DNA from: Adhaeribacter_A terreus
GTDB taxonomy: Bacteria > Bacteroidota > Bacteroidia > Cytophagales > Hymenobacteraceae
Length of the DNA stretch: 64,000 nucleotides
Assembly (NCBI RefSeq): GCF_042657365.1
Contig: NZ_JBHSKT010000003.1
Coordinates: 248,001-312,000, forward strand
Reading direction: 5' to 3'
Under the pieces are notes generated by a model, which did no database searches, was not told the DNA's origin, and saw only the letters and a list, made by a program, of their open reading frames with translations. This document shows positions 8,802 to 18,281 of this stretch, in pieces (position 1 is the first letter of the stretch; each line of letters begins with the position of its first letter). A program made the translations under genes and the position numbers.

Positions 8802-9491
8802 TTACCGGAAGATTTTCATTTGAGCTTTACCAATTCCCAACGAAAATGCCAGCCAGAATAAACCACCGGTAAAACCACTTAGTACATCGGAAAGAAAATG
8901 CTGTTTCAGGTAAATCCTGCTGAAACCGATACTCAGAACGAACGCCAGTAAAAAGATGGTAATCAGCGTATTGAGCCAATGTTTTTTGCTGAAAACCCAG
9001 CAAAAATATACGATCATTCCGTAAATGGCTAAACTCACCAGGGCGTGCCCGCTTGGGTAACTGCTTCGGATCGCAGCTTCGTGCAAAACTTCGGGCCTGG
9101 GCCGGTTAAAGTAAATTTTAAGTAAATAGGTTGCGGCAATACTTCCAATGGTAATCAGTGTTATCAGGAAAGCATAAGGCCTTAAAGCGGCATTGAACCG
9201 GGTAAAGATGAGTATGATCGCCGAAAGAAAAGCCATCCATTTCCAGGAGCCAAAAAAGGAAATAAATTCCATTGATCTTTGCAATTCGGGATGTTTATCA
9301 GGCTGCCATACGGTTACCAATTGCTTATCGAGGACCAGTAAAAAGGACGTGTCGTAGAAAATACTGTGGGTGATCTTCAGGAAAAAATAAAGCGAGGTCA
9401 TTCCGGTGAAAATAATGATGCAGACCCCGGCATAAAAATACAGCCGTTTTAAAAGTAAAGACCAATTAAATTCAGGAAGTTTAACTTTCAT
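8802..9491 (-). CDS. PAP2-family membrane phosphatase
   Basis: 229 residues, five to six membrane helices. All three acid-phosphatase motifs are present: KIYFNRPRP (KxxxxxxRP), SYPSGHA (PSGH) and SRIYLKQHFLSDV (SRxxxxxHxxxD). Such enzymes hydrolyse undecaprenyl diphosphate, phosphatidate or phosphatidylglycerol phosphate at the outer face of the inner membrane; the substrate is not resolved by sequence. It lies 184 bp downstream of the CLC gene on the same strand, probably a separate unit. Confidence 0.92.
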   Translation of the reverse strand: MKVKLPEFNWSLLLKRLYFYAGVCIIIFTGMTSLYFFLKITHSIFYDTSFLLVLDKQLVTVWQPDKHPELQRSMEFISFFGSWKWMAFLSAIILIFTRFNAALRPYAFLITLITIGSIAATYLLKIYFNRPRPEVLHEAAIRSSYPSGHALVSLAIYGMIVYFCWVFSKKHWLNTLITIFLLAFVLSIGFSRIYLKQHFLSDVLSGFTGGLFWLAFSLGIGKAQMKIFR

Positions 9492-9552
9492 GCTTCAAAC
9501 CGATTCGGAAATTACTTTCGTACCCTCCTCTTTCTTACAAAACCTATTTTAC

Positions 9553-9582
9553 GGGTTTTAGAAGCCTAAAGCATAGCGTTTT
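9553..9582 (-). repeat. Dispersed bipartite repeat, copy 7
   Basis: Core 9567-9582 and tail TAAAACCC at 9553-9560, between the CLC stop and the PAP2 start, in the orientation of both genes. Confidence 0.75.
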
Positions 9583-9675
9583 TAACAGAATTTTCCTGGG
9601 TTGAAAAGCAACGTTAAAGAAAATAACAGTCCGGTGATCTGTAATTTACACAGCTTTTAATTCAACGAAAAACGC

Positions 9676-11442
9676 TTAAATAAACCGGTTTGCCCGGGTC
9701 AATTCTTCGCGATATTGGAGCAGCATGCGGTTGCGGGAAATAAAACCTTTTAACCGGCCTTTTTTAAAAACCGGCAAATAACGCACGTTCAATTGGTCGA
9801 ATTTCGCCATGATCTGAGCCGGTGGCTCATCGGTTTGAACGCTGGCCGGGGGCACTTCCATAATATCTTTTACCAGAATAGCATCGTAATTTGCCGCTAC
9901 CGGCATTATTTTGCGGATCTCACTTACATTTATCAGCCCCACCAGCAGTTTATTTTCCCCAATTACCTGGATCATGTTCCGGTTAGAATTGCCATAAACT
10001 TCCAGCAATTCGCGGAACGACGCCCCTACCGGAATAACCGGAAAATCTTTTTCGATGAGCTGTTTTACGTTTATCTGGTTCAGGATTATCCGGTCGATCC
10101 GGAAAGATTTACGCATGTCGCTGGCCTGGTCAATTTTAAAGCTCAGGTTCTCTGAATAGTATTTGAGCAAGTAAGAAACCGCGCAAACCACCATAAGCGG
10201 TATAAATAACTGGTAACTCTGGGTAATTTCAGCAATCAGGAATATAGCCGTTACGGGGGCATTCATCACACAGGCAAACATCCCGGCCATACCCAGGAAA
10301 ATATACGTTACGGCGCTCAGATCTGCTCCCGGTACCAGCTGGCTCATTATTTTATAAAATAAAAACCCCAGAAAACCGCCGGTAATTATGGATGGGGCAA
10401 AATAACCGCCTTCGCCGCCCGAGTTTACGCAAATACCAGTGCTGAGCGGTTTTACCAGCGTGAGCAGAAAAAAGAAAAATAAACTAAACCAGGTGCTGAA
10501 CGGGATCTGGGCCAGCGGAGAACGGAACAAAAGCGATTTTTCACTTCCTTCTAAAAGAGCATCTATACTGGAATAGCCTTCGCCATACATAGCCGGCAAA
10601 AAGAAAATAACGCAGCCAAGTGCCAACCCTCCTGCCAAGGCCCGCAGATAAACGTTTTTGATCCGGGTAAAAAATTGCCGGCAAACATCATACGTTCTGG
10701 CCAGGTAGCGGGCGCCGATCATGGTTAAAATTCCCAGCATAATAACCAGCGGCAATTGATCGTAGGTAAAATCAGTAATGGGCGCGTCGAAACGGAGGTG
10801 ATTACCCATAATAAATTCGAAAAGGATCTTACCGGTAGCCGCCGAAATCAATAATGGAATGAGTAAGGTAGGCGTAAATTCGGGCAAAACGGTTTCGAGG
10901 GCAAAAATAAAACCACCCATGGGCGCATTATAAACCGCCGAAATTCCTGCCGCAATGCCGCACCCGATCAATAACGTGCGTAGCCGGTAACCCAAGCCCA
11001 AAAGCTGCCCCACGTTAGAACCAATGGCTGAGCCGGAGGTAATAATCGCGGCCTCAACTCCGGAACTACCGCCAAAACCAATGGTAAGCCCGGTGGTTAC
11101 AAATTTGGAGTACATGAGCCGGAAATTAATGATAGAGGCTTTGTTCTCGATGGCATCTACCACATTACGTGTACCCTGGAAACTGGAGATCTTTTTAAAA
11201 ACGTGTTGATTCAGAAAAGTTACCACTAGAAAGCCAACCAGTGGAAAAAGGAAGAAAAAAGCTTTGGGTGAAAAATAAACTACGTAAAGCTCAATGTATG
11301 AAATAAGGGTTTTGATCAGGATAGCCGACAGTCCAACAATGGAACCTACCACCACGCTTAGAATAAATGGCAGCATGCGGTTATTACTCTGTTTTTTCCG
11401 CCATTTCAAAAATTTGCGCTGATATTTTTTGTAATAGCCCAT
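9676..11442 (-). CDS. CLC-family chloride channel/transporter with C-terminal CBS pair
   Basis: 588 residues. The first about 430 form the CLC membrane domain with many helices; the C-terminal about 135 form two CBS domains (LIEKDFPVIPVGASFRELLEVYG; DIMEVPPASVQTDEPPAQIMAKFDQLNVRYLPVF) that usually bind adenine nucleotides. The GREGP motif is replaced by GGSSGVEAA, retaining the gating glutamate. GGIFAP is represented by GGEGGYFAPSIITGG. The usual GSGIP loop is replaced by QGTRNVV, so anion selectivity may differ from ClC-ec1. Whether it is a channel or a Cl-/H+ antiporter is not decidable here. Confidence 0.9.
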   Translation of the reverse strand: MGYYKKYQRKFLKWRKKQSNNRMLPFILSVVVGSIVGLSAILIKTLISYIELYVVYFSPKAFFFLFPLVGFLVVTFLNQHVFKKISSFQGTRNVVDAIENKASIINFRLMYSKFVTTGLTIGFGGSSGVEAAIITSGSAIGSNVGQLLGLGYRLRTLLIGCGIAAGISAVYNAPMGGFIFALETVLPEFTPTLLIPLLISAATGKILFEFIMGNHLRFDAPITDFTYDQLPLVIMLGILTMIGARYLARTYDVCRQFFTRIKNVYLRALAGGLALGCVIFFLPAMYGEGYSSIDALLEGSEKSLLFRSPLAQIPFSTWFSLFFFFLLTLVKPLSTGICVNSGGEGGYFAPSIITGGFLGFLFYKIMSQLVPGADLSAVTYIFLGMAGMFACVMNAPVTAIFLIAEITQSYQLFIPLMVVCAVSYLLKYYSENLSFKIDQASDMRKSFRIDRIILNQINVKQLIEKDFPVIPVGASFRELLEVYGNSNRNMIQVIGENKLLVGLINVSEIRKIMPVAANYDAILVKDIMEVPPASVQTDEPPAQIMAKFDQLNVRYLPVFKKGRLKGFISRNRMLLQYREELTRANRFI

Positions 11443-11890
11443 GCTCTTATTCCTGCAGCTTGTTTATACTTAAAAAGCTTCCCTGGTTGTGAAGGCCTGC
11501 AGTTTAAATAAATTTCCGGAAAATATAACGGAATAAGAACTTTTAGTAAGGTTTAATTTAAATTAAGTGATAAATTAGGCTAGCACTTATCCCAAAACCA
11601 CTTCTTCTTAATTATAGATAAATGCCTGATCTGTAAAACTGCAAATTTCAGGAACAAGAAAAATACTATTGAATTGTACTTGAGTTTTATGTCATTAAAT
11701 GATACCGTTTTTAATCGTTTACTGGTAACAAATTGTTTGAGGCTAGTGAGCTATTATTGTCAGTTTTTTTTGTAGGGCTTGTTTAAAACCTTATCTGTTT
11801 CCAGGAATAATTCCGGAATTAAAAACCTTTTATTAAAAAATAGCTATTAAAGAGAAATTCCGTTTTGCTTCAAAAGCTGGCATTTCTTTT
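11443..11890. other. Divergent intergenic region, 448 bp
   Basis: Separates the minus-strand CLC gene and the plus-strand PAS gene. It is AT-rich with one dispersed-repeat copy; it must hold promoters for both genes, but no site matches the TTTG/TAnnTTTG pair convincingly. Confidence 0.5.
11681..11711 (-). repeat. Dispersed bipartite repeat, copy 8
   Basis: Core 11696-11711 (AAAACGGTATCATTTA on the minus strand), tail ATAAAACTCA at 11681-11690. Confidence 0.8.
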
Positions 11891-14407
11891 ATGGACCAAA
11901 CAGAATACTCCTCTCCTACTCCCAAAACCTACCGGCGACTCCGGTTAGTTTCCTTATTTTTCAGTGTATTGATTTTTTTAATTGCTTGTCTATCATTGAT
12001 TGGGTGGCTTGCCGATCTCGAATTCCTGAAGCGTTTACGGCCTGATAGTGTTGCTATTAACCCCGTAGCTGCATTGGGGCTAGTTGCAGCTGGGCTGGCT
12101 TTATATCTGAAGCAGGAAAGGCATTTGAACCGCTATAACAAGCAGGCAGATATTCTGGCCTATTTCATGATCGGGTTGGGATTGCTGAGATTAATTGTAC
12201 TGGTAATAAATATTAACTTTCCTTTCGACCAGTTACTTTTCAGCGATAAACTCTGGGAACCACGCTATAAATTATACAACAATATGCCGCCTAATACCGC
12301 TGTTAATTTTACTTTGCTGGGTTTGGCCCTGGTTTTAATCAATTACGAAACTCCTGGTGGAAGGCGGCCTTCGCAATACCTTGCTATTGTTTCCAGTACG
12401 CTGGCGCTGATTGCACTTTATGGTTACGTGTATGAAATTTCTTCCCTGTACACTGTTACAACCTTTATGCCCATGGCGCCACAGTTAGCAATCAGTTTCC
12501 TGCTATTAAGCGCCGGTATTTTATTTGCCCATCCCAATAAAGGATCTATGGCCATTGTGATCGGTGAAAGTTCCAGCCAGATCATTTTTATGCGGTTTCT
12601 GGCTATGGTTTTGCCGCTAATTTTTGGCTGGCTGAAATTACACGGCGAAAGAGCTGGATATTACACAAAGGAAACCGGAACAGCCATGTTTGCGGTATTG
12701 GCTTACGTTTTTGCGATGTACTTATTGGCCCGGCGTTCGGTTTTGCAGCATAAGATCCGGGAAACGAAACGAATTGCAATCGATAAAATTAAAGAGAACG
12801 AACGCAGACTGCAGGAAATCCTCGACCATTCGGGCGCCAATATCTCGCTTAAAACCCTGCTCGGGAAGTACACGCTCATTAATAAGCAATTTGAAAAAGA
12901 TTTTGGCAGGGAATCCGGAAATGTGTTAGGCAAAACCGATTACGATCTGTTCCCCAAAGAAATTGCCCGCGAACTGAATCTCTACGATCACCAGATCATC
13001 AGAACCGGAAAACCGAAAAGCTTTGAAGAAAAATATCCCCAGGAAGATGGCATCCACACGTACATAACAGTAAAATTTCCGCTGGTTAATCAGGAGGGTA
13101 AAATATACGCGCTCGGTGCGGTTTCTACCGATATTACCCAACGCAAACTACTGGAAGAAGAACTCCAGAAAAGTGAAGAACGATATTCACTAGCCCTTAA
13201 AGGAACCAACGACGGGCTTTGGGACTGGGATATTGAAAACAACTACCTTTTTTTGTCTGCCCGCTGGAAAAACATGCTTGGCTACGAAGAAGATGAAATT
13301 CCCAATACTATTGAAGCCTGGGAAAACGAGATTCACCCTGACGAACGCGAAAAAATCATGGGAATTATTCAGAATTATTTTGACAAAAAGATACCGACTT
13401 ACGAAGTTGAGATCCGGATGCGGCATAAAGATGGGTCTTACCGCTGGATGCTGGACCGCGGCATGGCACTCTGGGATAAGGATGGCAAACCTTATCGCAT
13501 GGTTGGCTATCAAACCGACCTCACGGAACGGAAACGTCTGGAAGAAGAATTACGCAAAAGCCATCAGCGGTTATTTTCAGTTTTAGAAAACGTTGGCGAA
13601 GGCGTAATTGTGGTAGATAAAGACGGCAACCTGCTAATATTTAACCGGCGGGCCGAAGAAATTCTGGGAACCGGCGCCGTAAATGTACCGCTGGAAGAAT
13701 GGCACCATACTTACGGTTTCTATAAATCTGAAGGACTTACATATTTTTCGCTGGAAGAAAATCCGCTTTTCAAAGCCTTAAAAGGTGAAACCGCCGACAA
13801 CGTGGAAATGCTGGTGAAGAATTCTTATTTTAAGGAAGGAAAATGGATCGCGGTAACCGGACGGCCGGTAATTGATATTCATAATGATGTGATAGCTGGC
13901 GTGATCGTTTTTCGGGAAATTACGCTGCGTAAAAAGCTGGAAAAACGCTTCAACGAAAATGAAAAACGCCTGAAACTGATCCTGACCAGTATTGGCGAAG
14001 GCGTAATTATTATGAATGCGGAAGAACAAATATTGCTGTTCAACAAAAAAGCCGAAGAACTTTTGGGAACCGGACCATGGGATCTGCCGCTTAACCAGTG
14101 GCCGGAATTTTATGGCATTCACGAAGCCAATGGCTCCGCGCTTTTTCGACCTGAAAACCTACCGTTAGTTAAGGCGCTTCAGGGACATACGGAAGAAGGA
14201 ATTGAAGTGCTGATCCGGAATAAACAATATCCTGAAGGCAGGAATATTTTTCTGAGTGGTAAACCCATGCGGGATAACAGCGGTAAGATTACGGGCGCAA
14301 TTCTGGATCTGAAAGATATTACGGAGCAACGCAAACTTGAAGAATACCTGAAAGAAATTCAGGAACAGTTTTATGAGTTGTTAAATCAGCATAAGCCAAT
14401 GAGATAG
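11891..14407 (+). CDS. Membrane PAS-domain sensor protein lacking a kinase domain
   Basis: 838 residues. Residues about 20-285 contain roughly eight membrane helices. Four PAS/PAC units follow: about 303-420, 425-550, 553-690 and 690-820, each ending in the usual linker (TDITQRKLLEEEL, TDLTERKRLEEEL, REITLRKKLEKRF, KDITEQRKLEEYL). The second has the PAS_3 layout (WDWDIENNYLFLSARWKNMLGYEEDEIP). The third and fourth are similar to each other (GEGVI..FN..AEE.LGTG), so they look like an internal duplication. The protein stops after a short coiled coil (EIQEQFYELLNQHKPMR). No HisKA, HATPase, GGDEF, EAL or methyl-accepting domain is visible, nor one in another frame just downstream. It may signal through protein-protein contact; the next gene is a SpoIIAA-like protein. 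Confidence 0.88.
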   Translation: MDQTEYSSPTPKTYRRLRLVSLFFSVLIFLIACLSLIGWLADLEFLKRLRPDSVAINPVAALGLVAAGLALYLKQERHLNRYNKQADILAYFMIGLGLLRLIVLVININFPFDQLLFSDKLWEPRYKLYNNMPPNTAVNFTLLGLALVLINYETPGGRRPSQYLAIVSSTLALIALYGYVYEISSLYTVTTFMPMAPQLAISFLLLSAGILFAHPNKGSMAIVIGESSSQIIFMRFLAMVLPLIFGWLKLHGERAGYYTKETGTAMFAVLAYVFAMYLLARRSVLQHKIRETKRIAIDKIKENERRLQEILDHSGANISLKTLLGKYTLINKQFEKDFGRESGNVLGKTDYDLFPKEIARELNLYDHQIIRTGKPKSFEEKYPQEDGIHTYITVKFPLVNQEGKIYALGAVSTDITQRKLLEEELQKSEERYSLALKGTNDGLWDWDIENNYLFLSARWKNMLGYEEDEIPNTIEAWENEIHPDEREKIMGIIQNYFDKKIPTYEVEIRMRHKDGSYRWMLDRGMALWDKDGKPYRMVGYQTDLTERKRLEEELRKSHQRLFSVLENVGEGVIVVDKDGNLLIFNRRAEEILGTGAVNVPLEEWHHTYGFYKSEGLTYFSLEENPLFKALKGETADNVEMLVKNSYFKEGKWIAVTGRPVIDIHNDVIAGVIVFREITLRKKLEKRFNENEKRLKLILTSIGEGVIIMNAEEQILLFNKKAEELLGTGPWDLPLNQWPEFYGIHEANGSALFRPENLPLVKALQGHTEEGIEVLIRNKQYPEGRNIFLSGKPMRDNSGKITGAILDLKDITEQRKLEEYLKEIQEQFYELLNQHKPMR

Positions 14408-14582
14408 GTGAATTTAGGTCTTGAAACCTGAAACATGCAGAAATTTAACATGGAAGCATTTAAAAATGGCTGGTTTAACTTTTTGTTCGTAAAATTATAC
14501 ATAACTATTAAAATTCGAGAAAAATTTAATAAATCGGATACTAACTGGTACTTTTTTTGCTTCATATTATGTTCAAGTATTT

Positions 14583-15029
14583 ATGCACCAGAAATTACTG
14601 CCTATGATACTGCATGCTGACCGATATTTCGAACACTATTATGAAGTTAAAAGCGATCTGGTATGCATAAACTGGCCTACCATTGAAACAATCTATTTGC
14701 CCGAAATTTTACATTCTGTAAGTATTCTGGTAGAAAATGTGGTGAATTATAACATCCGCAATTTACTGATAGATGCCAGCAAAGCTGAACTGCACGCCAG
14801 CCAGGAAGAAGCCAATGAAGTAGTGTTTCTGCTTACCAATGGGTTGGCCAAAAGTCGTCTCGAAAAGCTGGCCCGCGTAGAATCTAAAAATGTAAACCGC
14901 GAAATGATGTTGCGCCAGATGGCCTTGGAAATGAATCAGCGATACAACTATCAAACGCGCTTTTTTCAGGATGTAGATTCAGCCCGAAAGTGGATGGAAA
15001 CAGACAATGCATTTGATAGGGAATTCTGA
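14583..15029 (+). CDS. SpoIIAA/STAS-like protein
   Basis: 148 residues from the ATG at 14583; the in-frame ATG at 14604 is an alternative. Cytosolic, no signal peptide. The alternating beta/alpha pattern with NYNIRNLLIDASKAELHASQEEANEVV and the terminal FFQDVDSARKWMET resembles the SpoIIAA-like (STAS/SEC14) proteins common in Bacteroidota. The function of these is not established; STAS folds often act as phospho-switches or lipid-binding modules. It sits 175 bp after the kinase-less PAS gene and may be its partner (inference). Ends at a strong terminator. Confidence 0.65.
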   Translation: MHQKLLPMILHADRYFEHYYEVKSDLVCINWPTIETIYLPEILHSVSILVENVVNYNIRNLLIDASKAELHASQEEANEVVFLLTNGLAKSRLEKLARVESKNVNREMMLRQMALEMNQRYNYQTRFFQDVDSARKWMETDNAFDREF

Positions 15030-15044
15030 AGGAGAAACTTATAA

Positions 15045-15080
15045 ATAAAAAAAGTCTGACTGCAATAGTCAGACTTTTTT
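15045..15080. terminator. Bidirectional terminator fused to a dispersed-repeat tail
   Basis: AAAGTCTGAC (15051-15060) pairs with GTCAGACTTT (15068-15077), 7-nt loop, T-run to 15080. On the minus strand its 5' arm is the AAAAAAGTC tail of repeat copy 9, just after the DUF4249 stop. Confidence 0.92.
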
Positions 15081-15101
15081 GTTGCAAAAGCATAGCGTTT
15101 T
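15072..15101 (-). repeat. Dispersed bipartite repeat, copy 9, containing part of a stop codon
   Basis: Core 15086-15101 (AAAACGCTATGCTTTT on the minus strand) overlaps the TAA of the DUF4249 gene (15100-15102); the tail is one arm of the terminator. Confidence 0.9.
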
Positions 15102-15909
15102 ACGGCACTACAATGCTGGCGCTCGTTTCGGCGTGTGCACTGAAATAACCAAGCGCATTGTTACTGATATTGCTTGTCGGGTTGGCTGGTGAACTGATCT
15201 GGCTGTTACCTAACTGGTCCTGTTCGCGGATATAGTTGAACATTTGTTCATTAATAGTTTGTAATACAATTTTAACGGAATCGCCGGATTTCAGCAACAT
15301 GTCATTATCAAAAAAATCGCCATCCAGCAAGTTGCCATCCTGAAATTCATCGCTCAGGTATAGTAATTGATCCGAAGCTTTACCATTCACAATATAGAAG
15401 GCGCGATAATAGTTCTTTATGCCTGCAGGATCCTGAAAATTAATGACCACCGCTTTTTCCTTTTCGTTGAATCGGAATTTCTCTACTCGGATATCCAGAA
15501 TGGTCACCGGCGCCGGCATACCGGAAACCGCATCAAATTGCTGATTGTCGATTATAACCCGTAGAAAATAATTCCGGCCGGGCACACCTTGTAACGTTTT
15601 AGTCAGGTAAGTTCCTGGCTCGGCTTCGGCTAAAGTATCAATATTTCCGGTATTGTCGCTGATAATTACCGTAGCATTAGTGATCGCAGGAAAAACATTC
15701 GGATCGTTAAAGCCGACGCTGCGCGAAAGTTTTACGGTGTACGGACCGGGCTGATCGCTAAGGTTTCCTTCTATCACAATGCGCGATTCCGAATCTTTCA
15801 ATTTAATATCCAGTACCTTTTCGCAGGACGTTAAAAACGGTATGAAAAATGGCAGTAAAACTCTTAAAACGGTATGGTTTTGCTTAAAAAAAGTCAGATT
15901 CGGGAACAT
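15100..15909 (-). CDS. DUF4249 family lipoprotein
   Basis: 269 residues. A hydrophobic stretch ends at LTSC (lipobox, Cys29), then SCEKVLDIKLKDSESRIVIEGNLSDQPGPYTVKLSRSV, the characteristic start of DUF4249, a family that pairs with TonB receptors in Bacteroidota. The ATG overlaps the receptor's stop by one base (TAATG), so it is coupled. It is probably a surface-exposed lipoprotein aiding uptake through the receptor; the substrate is unknown. Unusually, residues about 10-15, between the start and the hydrophobic core, are encoded by a dispersed-repeat copy, giving a longer-than-usual n-region (FFKQNHTVLR). Confidence 0.85.
   Translation of the reverse strand: MFPNLTFFKQNHTVLRVLLPFFIPFLTSCEKVLDIKLKDSESRIVIEGNLSDQPGPYTVKLSRSVGFNDPNVFPAITNATVIISDNTGNIDTLAEAEPGTYLTKTLQGVPGRNYFLRVIIDNQQFDAVSGMPAPVTILDIRVEKFRFNEKEKAVVINFQDPAGIKNYYRAFYIVNGKASDQLLYLSDEFQDGNLLDGDFFDNDMLLKSGDSVKIVLQTINEQMFNYIREQDQLGNSQISSPANPTSNISNNALGYFSAHAETSASIVVP
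15866..15898 (+). repeat. Dispersed bipartite repeat, copy 10, inside a gene
   Basis: A perfect core AAAACGGTATGGTTTT at 15866-15881 and tail AAAAAAAGTCAG lie within the signal-peptide-coding part of the DUF4249 gene (opposite strand). Confidence 0.85.
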
Positions 15910-18281
15910 TAGAATTTAAAGTTATAGCTGAAAGATGGCACCATTTTGAACAAAGCAACTTGTTTAGCTTCGGTCCGGCTCGGGTCGGTTTCTGAAGGTT
16001 CGAACTGAATTACGTAGGCATTTTCGCGGGCGTAAGCGTTATAAATGGAGAAGCTCCAGCTCGATTCAAATTTCTCGGTTTTCTTCCGGATCCAGGTTGC
16101 GCCAATATCCAGGCGGTGGTAAGCCGGCATGCGATACGCGTTACGTTCGGTATAGAGATTTTCTACGCGCCCGTTGATCATGTATTTTCCGGCCGGGAAT
16201 GTAATGGCATTGCCGGTGTAATAAACGAAGGTGGAAGATAAAGTCCATTTTTCGCTCAGGTTATAAATACCAACCACCGAAATATCGTGGGTACGATCTT
16301 GCTTGGCAGGGTAATAATTCCCGCTGTTGATATCGTCGAATTTGCGTTCTGAACGGGATAAGGTATACCCTACCCAACCGTTAAATTTACCGTATTTCTT
16401 CTTCAGGAAAAACTCTACGCCGTACGCCCGTCCCGCTCCGATCAGCAATTCGGCTTCTACATTTTCGTTGAAAGTCAGATGGGCGCCATCGCGGTAATCG
16501 ATCTGATTTTTCAGGCTTTTGTAGTAAACTTCGGTAGAGAATTCGTAATGGTTTTCTTTAAAATTCCGGAAATAACCCAACGAAACCTGATCGGCAATGC
16601 CCTGTTTTACAAACGTACCGGAAGGAAGCCAAAGATCGGTTGGGCTGCCGGCGGTGGTGTTGGAAAGTAAGTGCAGGTATTGGGCGTTGCGGCCGTAAGA
16701 AGCTTTTATAGAATGTACTTCGCTTAGAATATAACTAAGCGCCACGCGCGGTTCCGGCACTACATACGTTTTTACAAATTTCCCGGAGCCATGAACGGTT
16801 GTGTCAACCGGTTCGCCTTCGGCATTGTTGGTGTAAAATGTTCCCGGTCCTAAAACACTGAAACTGGAAACCCGGAGGCCATAAGCCAGGTTCAGGTTTT
16901 CGGTAAATTTATAGTCGTGTGAAGCATAAACGGCATTTTCCAGGGAATAGCGGTTTGGCAATTTCTTGCTGTTAATACTGCTCGATTCACCGGCTGTAAT
17001 CGCGCCTGGCACAATTTCGTGGTGAATGGCATTCAAGCCGAATTTAACAGTGCTGCGAGAATTTGGATAATATTCAAAATCCTGTTTCAGGTTCAGGTCG
17101 TTTATGCGGGAAATAATGTTGAATTTGGAAGTCCCGGCATTTACGTTCACGTTGTAATAGTAATTGCTGTAAATAAGTGAAGTATTCGAAAACATTTTCT
17201 CGCTGAATAAGTGGTTCCAGCGCAATGTACCGGTTGCATTTCCCCAATCGAAGCCAAACAGCTTTTTGAAACCGAGCATATCTTTTCCGAAATAACCCGA
17301 GAAATACAAACGGTTGTTTTCGTTTAACCGGTAATTGGCTTTGGCGTTAATGTCGTAGAAATAAAGCTTTGAATCGCGGATCGAACTATCAGGCGAAAGC
17401 TTCAGAAAAATATCGGCATAAGAGCGGCGAGCCGAGATCATGAACGAACCTTTATCTTTCACGATCGGGGCTTCCACGCTTAACCGCGAAGAAATTAAAC
17501 CAATGCCCCCGCTAACTGCTAATTTCTGATTATTGCCGTCGTTCATTTTTATGTCAAGCACCGACGATAAACGTCCGCCGTATTCAGCCGGCATGCCGCC
17601 TTTGTAAACCGTTACGTTCTTGATCGCGTCGGAATTGAAAACTGAGAAAAAGCCTAATAAATGCGAGGCGTTATAAACCGGTGCTTCATCCAGCAAAATT
17701 AAATTCTGGTCGGAGCTACCGCCGCGTACGTAAAAACCACCGTTGCCCTCTCCTGCCGATTTTATGCCCGGTATCAGTTGCAAGGTTTTTATTACATCAC
17801 GTTCTCCCATTAAAACCGGAATGGTATTGATCTCGCGCATATCGAGTTTTTCTACGCCCATCTGGGTTTGCACCACATTCTCGTTTTTGCGCGTGCTGGT
17901 AATTTCTACTTCCTGCAAGGTTCTTTCTTGCGCCAAAATACCGAAATCTAGCTTCTGATTCTGGTTCAGCGTAATCGTTTTCTGGTTTGGTTCATAACCG
18001 ATGTATTGGGCAACCAGTGTGTATTTACCTTCGGGAATGGAAAGTGAATAAAAACCGTAGGAATTAGTAACGGCACCTGTTGCAGGCATTTCTTTTACTG
18101 CAACAGAAGCGCCGATCAGTTCTTCACCCGTGCGGGAATCGCGTACATAGCCGCTTATTGTGTATTTATTCTGAGCTAATGAAGGGAAAGAACTGACCAG
18201 GAAAAACAGAATGAAAAGCCATTTCCCGGTATTAAAATAAAATATTTTAGACATGTAACTGATTGATGAATTTACCTGCAA
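15909..18281 (-). CDS. TonB-dependent outer-membrane receptor
   Basis: 790 residues from the first ATG; an in-frame ATG at 18254 (MSKIFYFNTGKWLFIL) gives a more normal signal peptide and may be the true start. Order: signal peptide (ends SLAQ), CarboxypepD_reg-like domain (YTISGYVRDSRTGEELIGASV...PEGKYTLVAQYIGY), plug (LQLIPGIKSAGEGNGGFYVRGGSSDQNLILLDEAPVYN, and VYKGGMPAEYGGRLSSVLDI), then a 22-strand-type barrel ending in an aromatic F (SYNFKF). No SusD partner is present; the partner is the DUF4249 lipoprotein. TonB/ExbBD are not in the window. The transported substrate cannot be told. Confidence 0.95.
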   Translation of the reverse strand: MQVNSSISYMSKIFYFNTGKWLFILFFLVSSFPSLAQNKYTISGYVRDSRTGEELIGASVAVKEMPATGAVTNSYGFYSLSIPEGKYTLVAQYIGYEPNQKTITLNQNQKLDFGILAQERTLQEVEITSTRKNENVVQTQMGVEKLDMREINTIPVLMGERDVIKTLQLIPGIKSAGEGNGGFYVRGGSSDQNLILLDEAPVYNASHLLGFFSVFNSDAIKNVTVYKGGMPAEYGGRLSSVLDIKMNDGNNQKLAVSGGIGLISSRLSVEAPIVKDKGSFMISARRSYADIFLKLSPDSSIRDSKLYFYDINAKANYRLNENNRLYFSGYFGKDMLGFKKLFGFDWGNATGTLRWNHLFSEKMFSNTSLIYSNYYYNVNVNAGTSKFNIISRINDLNLKQDFEYYPNSRSTVKFGLNAIHHEIVPGAITAGESSSINSKKLPNRYSLENAVYASHDYKFTENLNLAYGLRVSSFSVLGPGTFYTNNAEGEPVDTTVHGSGKFVKTYVVPEPRVALSYILSEVHSIKASYGRNAQYLHLLSNTTAGSPTDLWLPSGTFVKQGIADQVSLGYFRNFKENHYEFSTEVYYKSLKNQIDYRDGAHLTFNENVEAELLIGAGRAYGVEFFLKKKYGKFNGWVGYTLSRSERKFDDINSGNYYPAKQDRTHDISVVGIYNLSEKWTLSSTFVYYTGNAITFPAGKYMINGRVENLYTERNAYRMPAYHRLDIGATWIRKKTEKFESSWSFSIYNAYARENAYVIQFEPSETDPSRTEAKQVALFKMVPSFSYNFKF

